Below, piece by piece: positions 25,547 to 33,397 of a DNA stretch of 34,736 nt (position 1 is the stretch's first letter; each line of letters starts with the position of its first letter). Origin of the DNA: Rhodothermales bacterium (GTDB lineage Bacteria > Bacteroidota > Rhodothermia > Rhodothermales > VXPQ01); contig JAJECT010000043.1 of the NCBI GenBank assembly GCA_022821845.1, positions 1 through 34,736 on the forward strand, read 5' to 3'. Both the position numbers and the translations under genes were made by a program. The notes beneath the pieces were generated by a model. The model was not told the DNA's origin and searched no databases. It saw only the letters and a list, made by a program, of their open reading frames with translations.

Positions 25547-25582
25547 AAGTTCGCTGTAGCCGATGGCGTGGCGATGCTTGCC
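25547..25582 (-). repeat. 36-bp exact copy of a segment of the XRE-ImmA gene
   Basis: These 36 bases are identical to, and in the same orientation as, 27680-27715 inside the XRE-ImmA gene, where they encode GKHRHAIGYSEL. Identity stops sharply at both ends. It is either the only remaining piece of a second ImmA gene or a captured fragment. Confidence 0.8.
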
Positions 25583-25597
25583 AATGGCTCTACGGAG

Positions 25598-26109
25598 GAA
25601 ATAAATTTTGCTGCGGAGGTTATATTTGGGGTGTTCGCGTGTCTATGGGGGCAGATTAACGGTTTGCCTTGACCGCGATACGGGAGAAAATCGCCCGTGC
25701 GGCGCCTCCTGCGCGGAAACGATCCGGGCGGCGGCGCGTAGGGAACAGACGCGACAAGCATTGCAAGCCATTCACGAAGTCCAAACGGAAGCGCGCAATG
25801 AAAAACATAAACGCATGGCCCTGGAAAGGGATATGGCAAGCCGTGGGCGCGTTGGCCGCCGTGATGGCTATCGCGTATTTCCCATACGTTTTGCTGCATG
25901 GCGACCTGAACCGGCTGGAAGAATCCATGGACAGGCAATTCGAGGCGGTGAACGCACAATTCCAGACGGTGAACGAGCAATTCAAGGAAGTTAACGACAA
26001 GTTGGCCAACATAGACAAACGTTTGGCCGTGGTCGAAGATCGGCTTGGGATTCATGCGCCGCCCGTCCCTGTGAAATCGGATTCCACGCTTGCGCCCCGC
26101 GCTGTCTCG
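25598..26109. repeat. Right arm of the ~0.5-kb inverted duplication
   Basis: This is the mirror copy of 24561-25064. Its outer edge falls at 26109, inside a perfect 10-bp palindrome, TCTCGCGAGA (26105-26114), after which the two copies differ completely. Confidence 0.85.
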
Positions 26110-26160
26110 CGAGAACTTGCGGCAGCCGGACATGGACGCATGACGGCTCGGACCCAATAA
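25798..26160 (+). CDS. Small membrane-anchored coiled-coil protein, copy 2
   Basis: The product has 120 residues from the ATG at 25798 with GGAAG 6 bases upstream; the frame is open further upstream without a better start. It has the same layout as copy 1: an N-terminal membrane segment, a coiled coil with two QF..VN..QF heptads (one more than copy 1), and the HAPPVPVK stretch. Its last ~20 residues (from VSRELAAAG) replace the copy 1 tail because it lies at the end of the duplication. No partner gene is recognised. The DUF4268 gene starts 40 bases later in the same direction, so the two might be co-transcribed. Confidence 0.6.
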   Translation: MKNINAWPWKGIWQAVGALAAVMAIAYFPYVLLHGDLNRLEESMDRQFEAVNAQFQTVNEQFKEVNDKLANIDKRLAVVEDRLGIHAPPVPVKSDSTLAPRAVSRELAAAGHGRMTARTQ

Positions 26161-26200
26161 CGCACAACAAGGACCACCACACGGTAAAAGGACAAGCAGG

Positions 26201-27379
26201 ATGTTCAAAGTAGAAGTCTCCGAGAATCGACTCGTTCGCCTTGAAAAACGCCGCTTTGCCGAATTGAATCTTCGCGAACAGGACCATCTTCAGGAATGGA
26301 TTGCTGGCGCGCCGGATGCGCTGGGCGAAGAACTTCTCATCGTCCAGAAGGAATTTGCCGGCTTTGCGGATACGCACGAGCGCCTTGACCTTCTTGCTCT
26401 GGACAAGGACGGTCAGCTGGTGGTCATTGAGAACAAACTTGACGATTCGGGTCGCGATGTCGTGTGGCAGGGGCTCAAGTATGTGGCCTACTGCTCCACT
26501 TTGAAAAAGGCGGAGATCGTCGAAATTTATCAGAGTTATCTTGACCGATGGTCTGAAAACCAGAACGCCATGGAGAACCTGTGCGATTTTCTCGGCGCCG
26601 AAGATATCGACGACATGGTGTTGAACGAAGGCAATAATCAGCGGCTGATGCTGGTTGCGGCGGACTTTCGCAAGGAGGTTACGGCAACCGTACTCTGGCT
26701 TATAGGGCATGGGATCCGGGTGCAGTGCCTTCGCGTGTCGCCCTACAGTTTGGGCGAGTATCTTTTGATCGACATGCAGCAGATTATTCCGGTGCCTGAG
26801 GCGGCGGATTATATGATCGGGATGGCGGCGAAGGAGTTCGAGGAGCAATCAGCAAAGGGCGCACAGAAGGGTATTGAGGGAAGACGAATCAAATTCTGGA
26901 CGAGGGTCCTGGAGGAACTTCAAAAGCGAGGCGTAGCGCGGTATGCGAACATTAGTCCGTCCACAAGAACCCTGCTGGTCAGGGGGACCGATGTGATGGC
27001 CGCCTGCGAGTACAGGATGAGCTCTTCCAAGAAAGAGGTGTGCGTAGATATGTATCTGAATCGTCCGCAGGCTGAGAATAAATGGATATTCGATCAGCTC
27101 AAAGAAGAGCGCAAGAAGATCGAACAGCGTTTTGGCGCAAAAATGACGTGGCAACCGTCGTACCACAGTAAGAAGGCAGTCCGAATCTACTATTCGCACC
27201 CGTACGACGGATTCGACGAAGAGAACTGGCCGGCGAGAATCGAATGGCTGTGCGAGCATATTGCAAAACTGGAGGAGGCGTTCTCGGAACCCCTGGCCCG
27301 CTTGAACCAGGAACTGAAATCTCGCGGCGATGCTATTTTTCCCGATAAGGAACCAGGCAACGCTGGCTCGAATGCCTGA
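26201..27379 (+). CDS. DUF4268 protein with PD-(D/E)XK nuclease-like N-terminus
   Basis: The product has 392 residues. The N-terminal ~130 residues carry a restriction-endonuclease-like core: ERLDLLALDKDGQLVVIENK supplies Asp63 and the E-x-K pair Glu77/Lys79, and QGLKY (Gln90, Tyr94) matches the QxxxY motif seen in RecB/NucS-like nucleases. The C-terminal half (~230-380) fits DUF4268 (VCVDMYLNRPQAENKWIFDQ and similar). Proteins with this two-part layout are widespread in defence and mobile regions; a DNA cleavage or repair role is likely but not established. Base composition is lower in GC than the housekeeping genes, consistent with transfer. A weak ribosome site (AGCAGG) precedes the ATG. 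It converges on the XRE-ImmA gene, with only 6 bases between the two stops. Confidence 0.78.
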   Translation: MFKVEVSENRLVRLEKRRFAELNLREQDHLQEWIAGAPDALGEELLIVQKEFAGFADTHERLDLLALDKDGQLVVIENKLDDSGRDVVWQGLKYVAYCSTLKKAEIVEIYQSYLDRWSENQNAMENLCDFLGAEDIDDMVLNEGNNQRLMLVAADFRKEVTATVLWLIGHGIRVQCLRVSPYSLGEYLLIDMQQIIPVPEAADYMIGMAAKEFEEQSAKGAQKGIEGRRIKFWTRVLEELQKRGVARYANISPSTRTLLVRGTDVMAACEYRMSSSKKEVCVDMYLNRPQAENKWIFDQLKEERKKIEQRFGAKMTWQPSYHSKKAVRIYYSHPYDGFDEENWPARIEWLCEHIAKLEEAFSEPLARLNQELKSRGDAIFPDKEPGNAGSNA

Positions 27380-27385
27380 TCCCTG

Positions 27386-28447
27386 TCATGGCGGCTCCGC
27401 CACTTGGCGCTGCAATTCATGCACCGATATGCCCAGTAGTTCGGCGGCTCGGGGTTCCGAAACCGCGTTTTCGGACAAGGCGCGAAAGCACAGGCGTTCG
27501 AAGCGTTGCGGCTTTTCCGCGGGCAAGGGGAATGGCTCCTCGTAAGGGGGGCTGCGCCAGCCTCGGCGGGAAAAATCCCGGAAGAGGCTGCGGAACAACG
27601 TGTCGTTAAAGACGCCGAGGTCCTTGCATCGGTACGCAAGGGCCTGCACGCTTACGCCAAAAAGCTTCTTGAGGGCGAAAAGTTCGCTGTAGCCGATGGC
27701 GTGGCGATGCTTGCCTATAGCCGCCCATATCATCTCTGCCGGCATGAGGAAGGCCCCTGCAAAGCGATGCGCAGCTTTTTCTTCGTCTATATCAGGGGTT
27801 ACGTCCAGCATCAGGTGTCCGAGTTCGTGCGCAATGGTAAAGCGTTGCCGCTCGCCGCGCTCCTGACCGTTTACGACAATCACGGAAACGATGTCTTCGT
27901 TTGCCCGGCGTACGCGCGCCGTCAGCCCGGCGATATTGTTCGTAAGGTCTATCGACAGCGCCTTGATTCCATGCTCCTCCAGAAGCCCGGTGAGGTTCCG
28001 GACAGGGTCCAGTCCAAGATTCCAGGCGTTGCGCAAAAGATGCGCGCCGCGATCGGCTTCCCACAGATCGTTGGCGACAGGGTAGGGGGCTTCGCGCGGC
28101 TTGTCCCAGTCGAAAATCGGCATGCCGAGGATGCTTTCGACGGCAAGGTAGCGTTCAAGGTCGTGCAGGATGGTGGCCTCGACGCGCGCCACTTCGCGTT
28201 TCCGGGTGATTTTCTTTTTGTGAAAGTCGATGCGCTCCACCGTCATGTCCTGGTTTCCGACGAGATAATTCAGGGAAACGTCTAGTGCGTCGGCAAGGGC
28301 AAGGAGCGCGTCCGAGCCGGGCGTGGCCATGTCGCGCTCGTAGTAGCTGATGGACTGCGCGCTCACGAGATTTTCGATTTTGTCCGACAGGGCGCGCAGG
28401 GAAAGCCCCGAGGCGGCGCGGGCGATTTTGAGTCGTTTTCCGATCAA
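27386..28447 (-). CDS. XRE-family regulator fused to ImmA/IrrE-type metallopeptidase
   Basis: The product has 353 residues from a TTG start; no ATG fits. Residues ~3-62 are a Cro/C1-type helix-turn-helix (LRALSDKIENLVSAQSISYY, TPGSDALLALADALDVSLNY). The M78 protease domain follows with FTIAHELGHLML (HELGH, His207-His211) and DEEKAAHRFAGAFLMP. The C-terminal PAEKPQRFERLCFRAL segment, then AAELLGISVHELQRQ, completes a normal-length COG2856-type protein. In characterised relatives the protease cleaves a partner repressor or antitoxin to switch on mobile or stress genes. Here the DNA-binding and protease domains are in one chain. A 36-bp copy of part of this gene lies at 25547-25582. No cognate small toxin gene is adjacent. 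Confidence 0.88.
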   Translation of the reverse strand: MIGKRLKIARAASGLSLRALSDKIENLVSAQSISYYERDMATPGSDALLALADALDVSLNYLVGNQDMTVERIDFHKKKITRKREVARVEATILHDLERYLAVESILGMPIFDWDKPREAPYPVANDLWEADRGAHLLRNAWNLGLDPVRNLTGLLEEHGIKALSIDLTNNIAGLTARVRRANEDIVSVIVVNGQERGERQRFTIAHELGHLMLDVTPDIDEEKAAHRFAGAFLMPAEMIWAAIGKHRHAIGYSELFALKKLFGVSVQALAYRCKDLGVFNDTLFRSLFRDFSRRGWRSPPYEEPFPLPAEKPQRFERLCFRALSENAVSEPRAAELLGISVHELQRQVAEPP

Positions 28448-28477
28448 GGGTCGTCGTCTGTTTTTGGCGAATATTTA

Positions 28478-28485
28478 CAAAAATA
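28478..28485 (-). promoter_or_regulatory. Candidate Bacteroidota -7 element for the XRE-ImmA gene
   Basis: On the minus strand TATTTTTG, 30 bases before the TTG start, fits the Bacteroidota -7 consensus TAnnTTTG. It lies in a distinctly AT-rich stretch (28461-28505). A clear -33 TTTG at canonical spacing was not found. Confidence 0.35.
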
Positions 28486-28525
28486 GAATAAAAATACAAA
28501 AATGTAAAGGAAGTATTCCGTTCGC

Positions 28526-28554
28526 GCTGCGGCAGCATTGCCTGCTGCCGCAGC
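28526..28554. other. Perfect 12-bp hairpin between DUF499 and XRE-ImmA genes
   Basis: GCTGCGGCAGCA pairs exactly with TGCTGCCGCAGC across a 5-base loop. It lies 139 bases past the DUF499 stop and about 80 bases before the XRE-ImmA start, both genes on the minus strand. No T-tract follows directly, so it may end DUF499 transcription imperfectly, or act as a processing or protein-binding site. The rest of the 245-bp gap (28448-28692) shows no gene. Confidence 0.6.
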
Positions 28555-28692
28555 GGTGGCTATTGCTCAATTCGAGCCGAGCATCGCGGAAACATTTCTG
28601 TCTGAAGGGGTCATTCCGTATCGACCGTTCCGCTAAGGGCGAAGAAGCGCCGCCACCCGCCTCTACTCTGCCTCAAAACCCTGTTGCCGCCC

Positions 28693-31600
28693 CTACTCCG
28701 CCTCAAACCCCTGATCCCGGAACTTCAGCGCATGGCCGTTTTCGGTTACGGTGCGCACCACCTGTTCCGAAGCGCCCGAAGGAATGTCCGCCTCGATGTC
28801 CAGCGTGATTTTGACGCGGGCGCCGACGATGCCCGCAAGGTGGGCAATCACCTCTTCGGCGATTTGCCCGGCGTCCCGGCCCACCCGGTGGGCGTCCAGT
28901 TGCACGGAGCCGTAGTAGCGGGTGGGGCGCGGATCGGGCAGCGGCCCCTTTGGCGGGAGTCCATTTTCTTTGCCTCCTGCCGCCGCCTCGCCGTTTGTTT
29001 CTGTTGGCCCCGGCGGCGGTTGCAGCGCCTCTTCCTCTTCCAGTTGCCGCAGGGCGACCTCCGGCTTCACGAGGAGGCCGCCGCTTCCTTCCGTTATAAC
29101 CACATTTTCGCCCGCGCAAAGGCCCTCGTAGCGCCCGCCGTCCTCGTCGTAGCACTCCGCGACGGCGAAGGCGTCCTGCACCCAGGTAAGGCGGCCCGGC
29201 CCCTTGCCTATCGCTTCCAGCAACACCGAAACGTCATGCAGCCGGGGCAGATAAATATATTGCGCAAAATCCTCCGCAAGTTGCCGGGCCTCGACATGGT
29301 TCCCCCGCCACAAGGGCACTTCGTCCATATGCTTGCGCAGAATGGTGGGGCCCAGCGCGCACACCAGCATATCTTCGCTAACGAGCCGCTTGTATGCCCG
29401 CTTCGCCAGTCCGGCGGCGCTCTTCAGCGTCAGGGCCTTCCATTCGACCGCCGCGTCGGGGGCGTTTTGCGTGGGGACCAACAGCCATTGCCACGTTTCG
29501 GGCAGTTGCATGCGTACGCTTTCGTCGTCGGACGCTTTCTGGGCTTCGGCCTGCTTCGTCTGGTGCGGGTCCAGATTGAGTTCCTCCCGTTCGTTCAGGA
29601 TGGATTCCCAGGCAAGGTACCGGCAAGCGGCGCCGTACAGATCCTGAAGGCGCACCCGGTCTGCGGCAAGAAAGACGAGCGTATTTCGGTATAGCCGGGG
29701 GGCGTTGCCCCGCATTTCGAGGATAGCGCGGGCTTTCCCTATCGCCTCGCTTTCGGGCGTTTTGTTGTGCGGTTCTTCTGCGGACAGCACGACCAGGCGG
29801 CTCGCCGCGTCTTCGGGTACGTCCGATGGCGTGCGCGGCAAGGCGTGTATGCGGGAAAATCCGCCCTGGTCTCGCAATGCGCCGCGCAAGCGTTTTTCCA
29901 ATTCGGTGTGGACCTTGTCCGGGTTGCGCTCCAGTTCGGCGGCGCGATCCTTCGCCAGTTTGGTTACCGTAGGCTGGGTCGAATACCATACCCGCGAACC
30001 GTCCTGATACAGGTACGTGGCTTCTTTCGTGAGGTGGCGCAGGGCATCCCCGAAGACGGCGGGGGATTCTCCGGGCGTTACGCAGCCAAGTTTTATCCGG
30101 CGGTCTTCGAGCCCTCGTTGCGACGCATGCGTTACGGGAGCCGACCCCAGGAAAATTGTGCGGGCCACCCGCCGCGCAGCGTTCAGCTTGCCAAGGTTCG
30201 GGTTGTCTGCGTCGATCCTGAGCGGCAGCGCATTCGATCCGTCTATGTCCGTTTCGATGATCGGGACCCAGTTGTCCGTCAGGTAGCGGGTCAGTTCGGG
30301 GCGTACGCGGAGGTCGCCCATAGGGATCATGGACGGCAAGATAAGCGGGTTCCGGTCTCCCGATTCCCACAGGGAGTGGATGACCGTGGCCATGAGGCGC
30401 AATACCCCGCGGGTACGCTGGAATTTCAGCAGGGTGGACCAGTCGCCGTAGAGCCGGTCGAAAATTTCGGGGTGGATGGGGTATGCGGCCTGGATCCGTT
30501 TTTCGTACTCCGTATCGCTGCATTCGGACGGAAATTCGCCGCGCTGATTGCGGTACAGGTCCGCAAAGGCCCGCGCCGTTACGTCCCGCTGCTTGAAGGC
30601 TTCCGCGTCGCTTGGCGGTTCGAACAGGCGGCGGCGCACGATTTCAAAACTTTCTTCGGCGCTGGCCGGGCGCCATACCGCCGCCACGCGGCCTATGGCG
30701 CTTCCCAGTCGATCCAGCGCCGTCCGGCCTCGCACCCCGCCCACCTCGATGTCGTCCGCTTCGGCGTGGGCAGAACTTCCCGTATCCGACGCCGGGAGGG
30801 ATATGACAAGCAGGCAACGGTCCGCGAGTTTGGCGGATTCCGTGAGCGCTTGCGCAAACGTGAACTGGGTTTCGAAATCGCCGCCGGGCAGGTTGTTCTC
30901 GTCGTGGAGCTGGCGCGCATATGCGACCCATTCGTCGATCAGCACGATGCACGGGCCGTATGCGTTGAACAATTCGCGGAGCCGGTCCCCGGGATTGGTG
31001 GCGTTTTCGTCGTCGGCCCGGATGCGTTCGTAGGCTTCCTTTCCGCCCAGTTGCCAGGCCAGTTCGCCCCACAGCGTGCGCACCACGGTGCCGTCTCTTT
31101 TCGGGTATGGGTTGCCGGGAGATATTTTGTTGCCGACCAGCACGACGCGCTTAGCCTCGGTCAAGTCCGGGAGCACGGCTTCTCTCAGCAAGTCGTCCAT
31201 GCCCGGAAGTTCCCCGGAAGGCGCGCCGGAGAACAGATGGTACAGCGCCAGCATGGCGTGCGTTTTGCCGCCCCCGAAGTTGGTCTGGAGCTGCACCACG
31301 GGGTCGCCGCCACCCTGCGCGATGCGCTTTACGGATTGCGTGAGCAGGCGCGTCAGGCTTTCGGTAAGGAAGGTGCGGCGGAAGAATTCCTTCGGGTCGC
31401 GGTATTCGTCCGGGCCTTCGCCAAGGTGGGTTTGCCACAGGTCGGCGGCGAATTCCGCCTGCTGGTATCGTCCGCTCGCCACGTCCTTGTGCGGCGTTAC
31501 GATTTCTCGCCATGGCTTGAGCGGTCCCCGGGCGGCGGCGGTTTCGATCCGGGAGCGCCCCGCCTTGCGTTTTTCGGAGCGCACCTGTTCGTCGTAGATC

Positions 31601-32022
31601 GTGCGCCGCAGCTCTTTCTTCATGCGCTCGATTTCGTCCGCTTGCTGCGTGGCGGACACGGCGGTCAGGAGCCGGACCGCCGAATCCAGTATGCGATCCG
31701 TATCGTCGCTGGAGAAAGACCGTTGATGCGCCCATCTGTTGCGCCATTCGAGCAACTCCGAAACCATGCTTCGTTCGGCATGGCCCAGCGTCATGCGAAA
31801 CACTGCCCGCCAGGTAGACATCATCAGTTTCAGGAGCGCCGCGACGTCCCATTCGTCGATGGGCCGGTCCGTAAGATTCCGGTCTCTCGCAAGGCGTTCG
31901 AGGTTTTCCGGGGAAATGGCCTTGCCTTTTTCGCTAAGAAATTCGCGCGCCACATAGGGGGCGAGCCCCTGCCGAAGCAGTTCCATCGCCTTGTCTACTC
32001 GTTCGCGGTTCGTAATAGCCAT
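28693..32022 (-). CDS. DUF499 ATPase with N-terminal Swt1-like HEPN domain
   Basis: The product has 1109 residues. The first ~140 look like a Swt1-family HEPN domain: mostly helical, with MMSTWRAVFRMTLGH and EWRNRWAHQ, in which Arg94-x4-His99 keeps the HEPN R-x4-6-H ribonuclease motif. The DUF499 ATPase follows, with Walker A NFGGGKTH (Lys253), Walker B CIVLIDEWVAYARQL, and long family-typical blocks (TRGVLRLMATVIHSLW, FLGSAPVTHASQRGLED). A Pro/Gly/Glu-rich linker near residue 985 precedes a small C-terminal domain (RYYGSVQLDAHRVGRDAGQI). DUF499 proteins occur in DNA-modification-linked phage defence loci beside DUF1156 methylases, and the partial gene at the right edge fits that. It is probably an ATP-driven effector or sensor. 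A 141-bp gap separates it from the upstream gene. Confidence 0.88.
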   Translation of the reverse strand: MAITNRERVDKAMELLRQGLAPYVAREFLSEKGKAISPENLERLARDRNLTDRPIDEWDVAALLKLMMSTWRAVFRMTLGHAERSMVSELLEWRNRWAHQRSFSSDDTDRILDSAVRLLTAVSATQQADEIERMKKELRRTIYDEQVRSEKRKAGRSRIETAAARGPLKPWREIVTPHKDVASGRYQQAEFAADLWQTHLGEGPDEYRDPKEFFRRTFLTESLTRLLTQSVKRIAQGGGDPVVQLQTNFGGGKTHAMLALYHLFSGAPSGELPGMDDLLREAVLPDLTEAKRVVLVGNKISPGNPYPKRDGTVVRTLWGELAWQLGGKEAYERIRADDENATNPGDRLRELFNAYGPCIVLIDEWVAYARQLHDENNLPGGDFETQFTFAQALTESAKLADRCLLVISLPASDTGSSAHAEADDIEVGGVRGRTALDRLGSAIGRVAAVWRPASAEESFEIVRRRLFEPPSDAEAFKQRDVTARAFADLYRNQRGEFPSECSDTEYEKRIQAAYPIHPEIFDRLYGDWSTLLKFQRTRGVLRLMATVIHSLWESGDRNPLILPSMIPMGDLRVRPELTRYLTDNWVPIIETDIDGSNALPLRIDADNPNLGKLNAARRVARTIFLGSAPVTHASQRGLEDRRIKLGCVTPGESPAVFGDALRHLTKEATYLYQDGSRVWYSTQPTVTKLAKDRAAELERNPDKVHTELEKRLRGALRDQGGFSRIHALPRTPSDVPEDAASRLVVLSAEEPHNKTPESEAIGKARAILEMRGNAPRLYRNTLVFLAADRVRLQDLYGAACRYLAWESILNEREELNLDPHQTKQAEAQKASDDESVRMQLPETWQWLLVPTQNAPDAAVEWKALTLKSAAGLAKRAYKRLVSEDMLVCALGPTILRKHMDEVPLWRGNHVEARQLAEDFAQYIYLPRLHDVSVLLEAIGKGPGRLTWVQDAFAVAECYDEDGGRYEGLCAGENVVITEGSGGLLVKPEVALRQLEEEEALQPPPGPTETNGEAAAGGKENGLPPKGPLPDPRPTRYYGSVQLDAHRVGRDAGQIAEEVIAHLAGIVGARVKITLDIEADIPSGASEQVVRTVTENGHALKFRDQGFEAE

Positions 32023-32163
32023 ATATTTGGTGCGATGATCTCTATAAAATGTTTTTCGTTACGCGACCGTTACATGGAGCGCGGGGCGCGCGTATTCGGA
32101 TGGCGTATTGCCGGAAGAGGCGTTTTTCGGGTTGATTTTGAGCGCGTACGGCGCCGAAGGCTA

Positions 32164-33393
32164 CTACGCAGACGGGATGACGAGGCGAAGTTCGCTTTCG
32201 CCAAGCAGCGAATATTCGGGGGAATGGCCCGATAATTCCCGGCTTTCCTGCAGAATGATCGGTACGCCGTCGCCCCGGCGATCCATCAGGTATTTCCTTC
32301 CGACGCCCGCCGGGGCAGGGCATCGCGCCAGAAGCGACACAATCAGTTCGTTGCGATTGGCCTGTCGCAGGTGCAGGGCGTCCGGGGTGAGGGTATTGGC
32401 GAGGGCGCCGGGCACGTACAGTTCGAGGCGATTCGTGAACATATGCATGCGTATGCGCGAACCCGCCATGGAATAGTCTCTGTGGGCGACTGCATTGACC
32501 AGCGCTTCGAACACGGCGCGCTCGCTGAATTGCGGAATTTCCAGGCGCTCAAGCGCTTTTGTCGCGCGGATGAACATGTTCCTTCGCAAGAAATGAAGCG
32601 CGTTGGCGACTTGTTCGTCCAGCGGCCCGCCGATGTCGCGGGCGTCTACCTGATAATTTTCGTCGGTGCGTTCGCTCACGTAACTGACGGCTTGTATGTA
32701 GGCGTGCGGCAGCCATTCCTGGGGGTTGCGCGTACACAACAGAACGCCCGAGAGGGTAAGCCGCGTTTTGCCTTCGTCGTCCTCGGCCAAGAGGCGAAGT
32801 TTGCGGGCGGCATGGCCCGTTACGCCTTCTTCCTCGACGATTTCCTCGCGCAGAAAGCGGCGCGTCAGTTCATAGTCCAGATCGCCCGGCTCCGTGTTTG
32901 GCGTCGGAAACTCGTCGAACCGTATCATGCGGCTTTGGCTGCGTTCCTGGAATTCTCGGGCAAGCGTTTCCGGCGACATTTCGCGTTTCGAACTGCCGAT
33001 TCTGCGAAAATATCCTCCGGGGCTTTTGTGCACGAACAGGCTCTTGGGAATATCCATGCGAATAACCGGGAGCAGTTGCCCATCGGGGCCTTCCAACTCA
33101 AGCCGATATATCTCCGCATCGAGAGCTGGCGTGATTGAATCGTGGCAGATACCTTGCGCCCAGTTTTCGACGGCGTCCAGGCTGTCAAGCGGAATGCCGG
33201 TTATCGCCCGGGTTTTGTCGTCCACGCCAAGGATTATCGTTCCGCCTCGCGCATTGGCGAACGCGGCCAATTCGTCGGCGAATTCCTTACGGCGAGGACC
33301 GGTCACCTTGCGCCCTTGCAGCTCAATTCGTTTAAATTCCAGCCCCGAGTCCTCGCCAAGGCGAATACGTCGCAGTAGCTCCTGATTGCTCAT
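32164..33393 (-). CDS. ATP-binding protein with Schlafen AlbA-type domain
   Basis: The product has 409 residues. The N-terminal ~130 match the Schlafen AlbA_2 domain: GLEFKRIEL, then EFADELAAFANARGGTIILGVDD. The C-terminal half has the HATPase_c_4-like block ERAVFEALVNAVAHRDYS followed by NRLELYVPGAL and a winged-helix-like region near GRKYLMDRRGDGVPII. Family members are called ATP-binding or transcriptional regulators; some AlbA_2 proteins take part in phage defence. The start ATG lies 4 bases after the AAA ATPase stop, and its ribosome site (GAGGTGA) contains that stop codon, so translation is probably coupled. The placement suggests it works with the ATPase and methylase upstream. Confidence 0.85.
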   Translation of the reverse strand: MSNQELLRRIRLGEDSGLEFKRIELQGRKVTGPRRKEFADELAAFANARGGTIILGVDDKTRAITGIPLDSLDAVENWAQGICHDSITPALDAEIYRLELEGPDGQLLPVIRMDIPKSLFVHKSPGGYFRRIGSSKREMSPETLAREFQERSQSRMIRFDEFPTPNTEPGDLDYELTRRFLREEIVEEEGVTGHAARKLRLLAEDDEGKTRLTLSGVLLCTRNPQEWLPHAYIQAVSYVSERTDENYQVDARDIGGPLDEQVANALHFLRRNMFIRATKALERLEIPQFSERAVFEALVNAVAHRDYSMAGSRIRMHMFTNRLELYVPGALANTLTPDALHLRQANRNELIVSLLARCPAPAGVGRKYLMDRRGDGVPIILQESRELSGHSPEYSLLGESELRLVIPSA

Positions 33394-33397
33394 ACAC

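Larger units (their letters stand above)
25065..25597. other. Spacer of the inverted duplication: patchwork of gene remnants
   Basis: This 533-bp stretch has no intact gene. From left to right it holds about 120 bases with nothing recognised, an AbiEi-like C-terminal remnant on the plus strand, a PIN-domain remnant on the minus strand overlapping it, and a 36-base exact copy of part of the XRE-ImmA gene. The remnants are listed separately. Confidence 0.6.

Noticed and set aside
24561..26109. Inverted arms as long terminal repeats of a composite transposon
   Set aside because: No transposase, no short terminal motif and no target duplication were seen; the enclosed DNA is only broken gene fragments.
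29767..32235. 822-residue open frame on the plus strand
   Set aside because: It is antisense to the DUF499 gene, which has clear Walker motifs and a HEPN domain. Long open antisense frames are common in GC-rich codon-biased genes, and its translation is Arg/His/Gly-rich with no recognisable domain.
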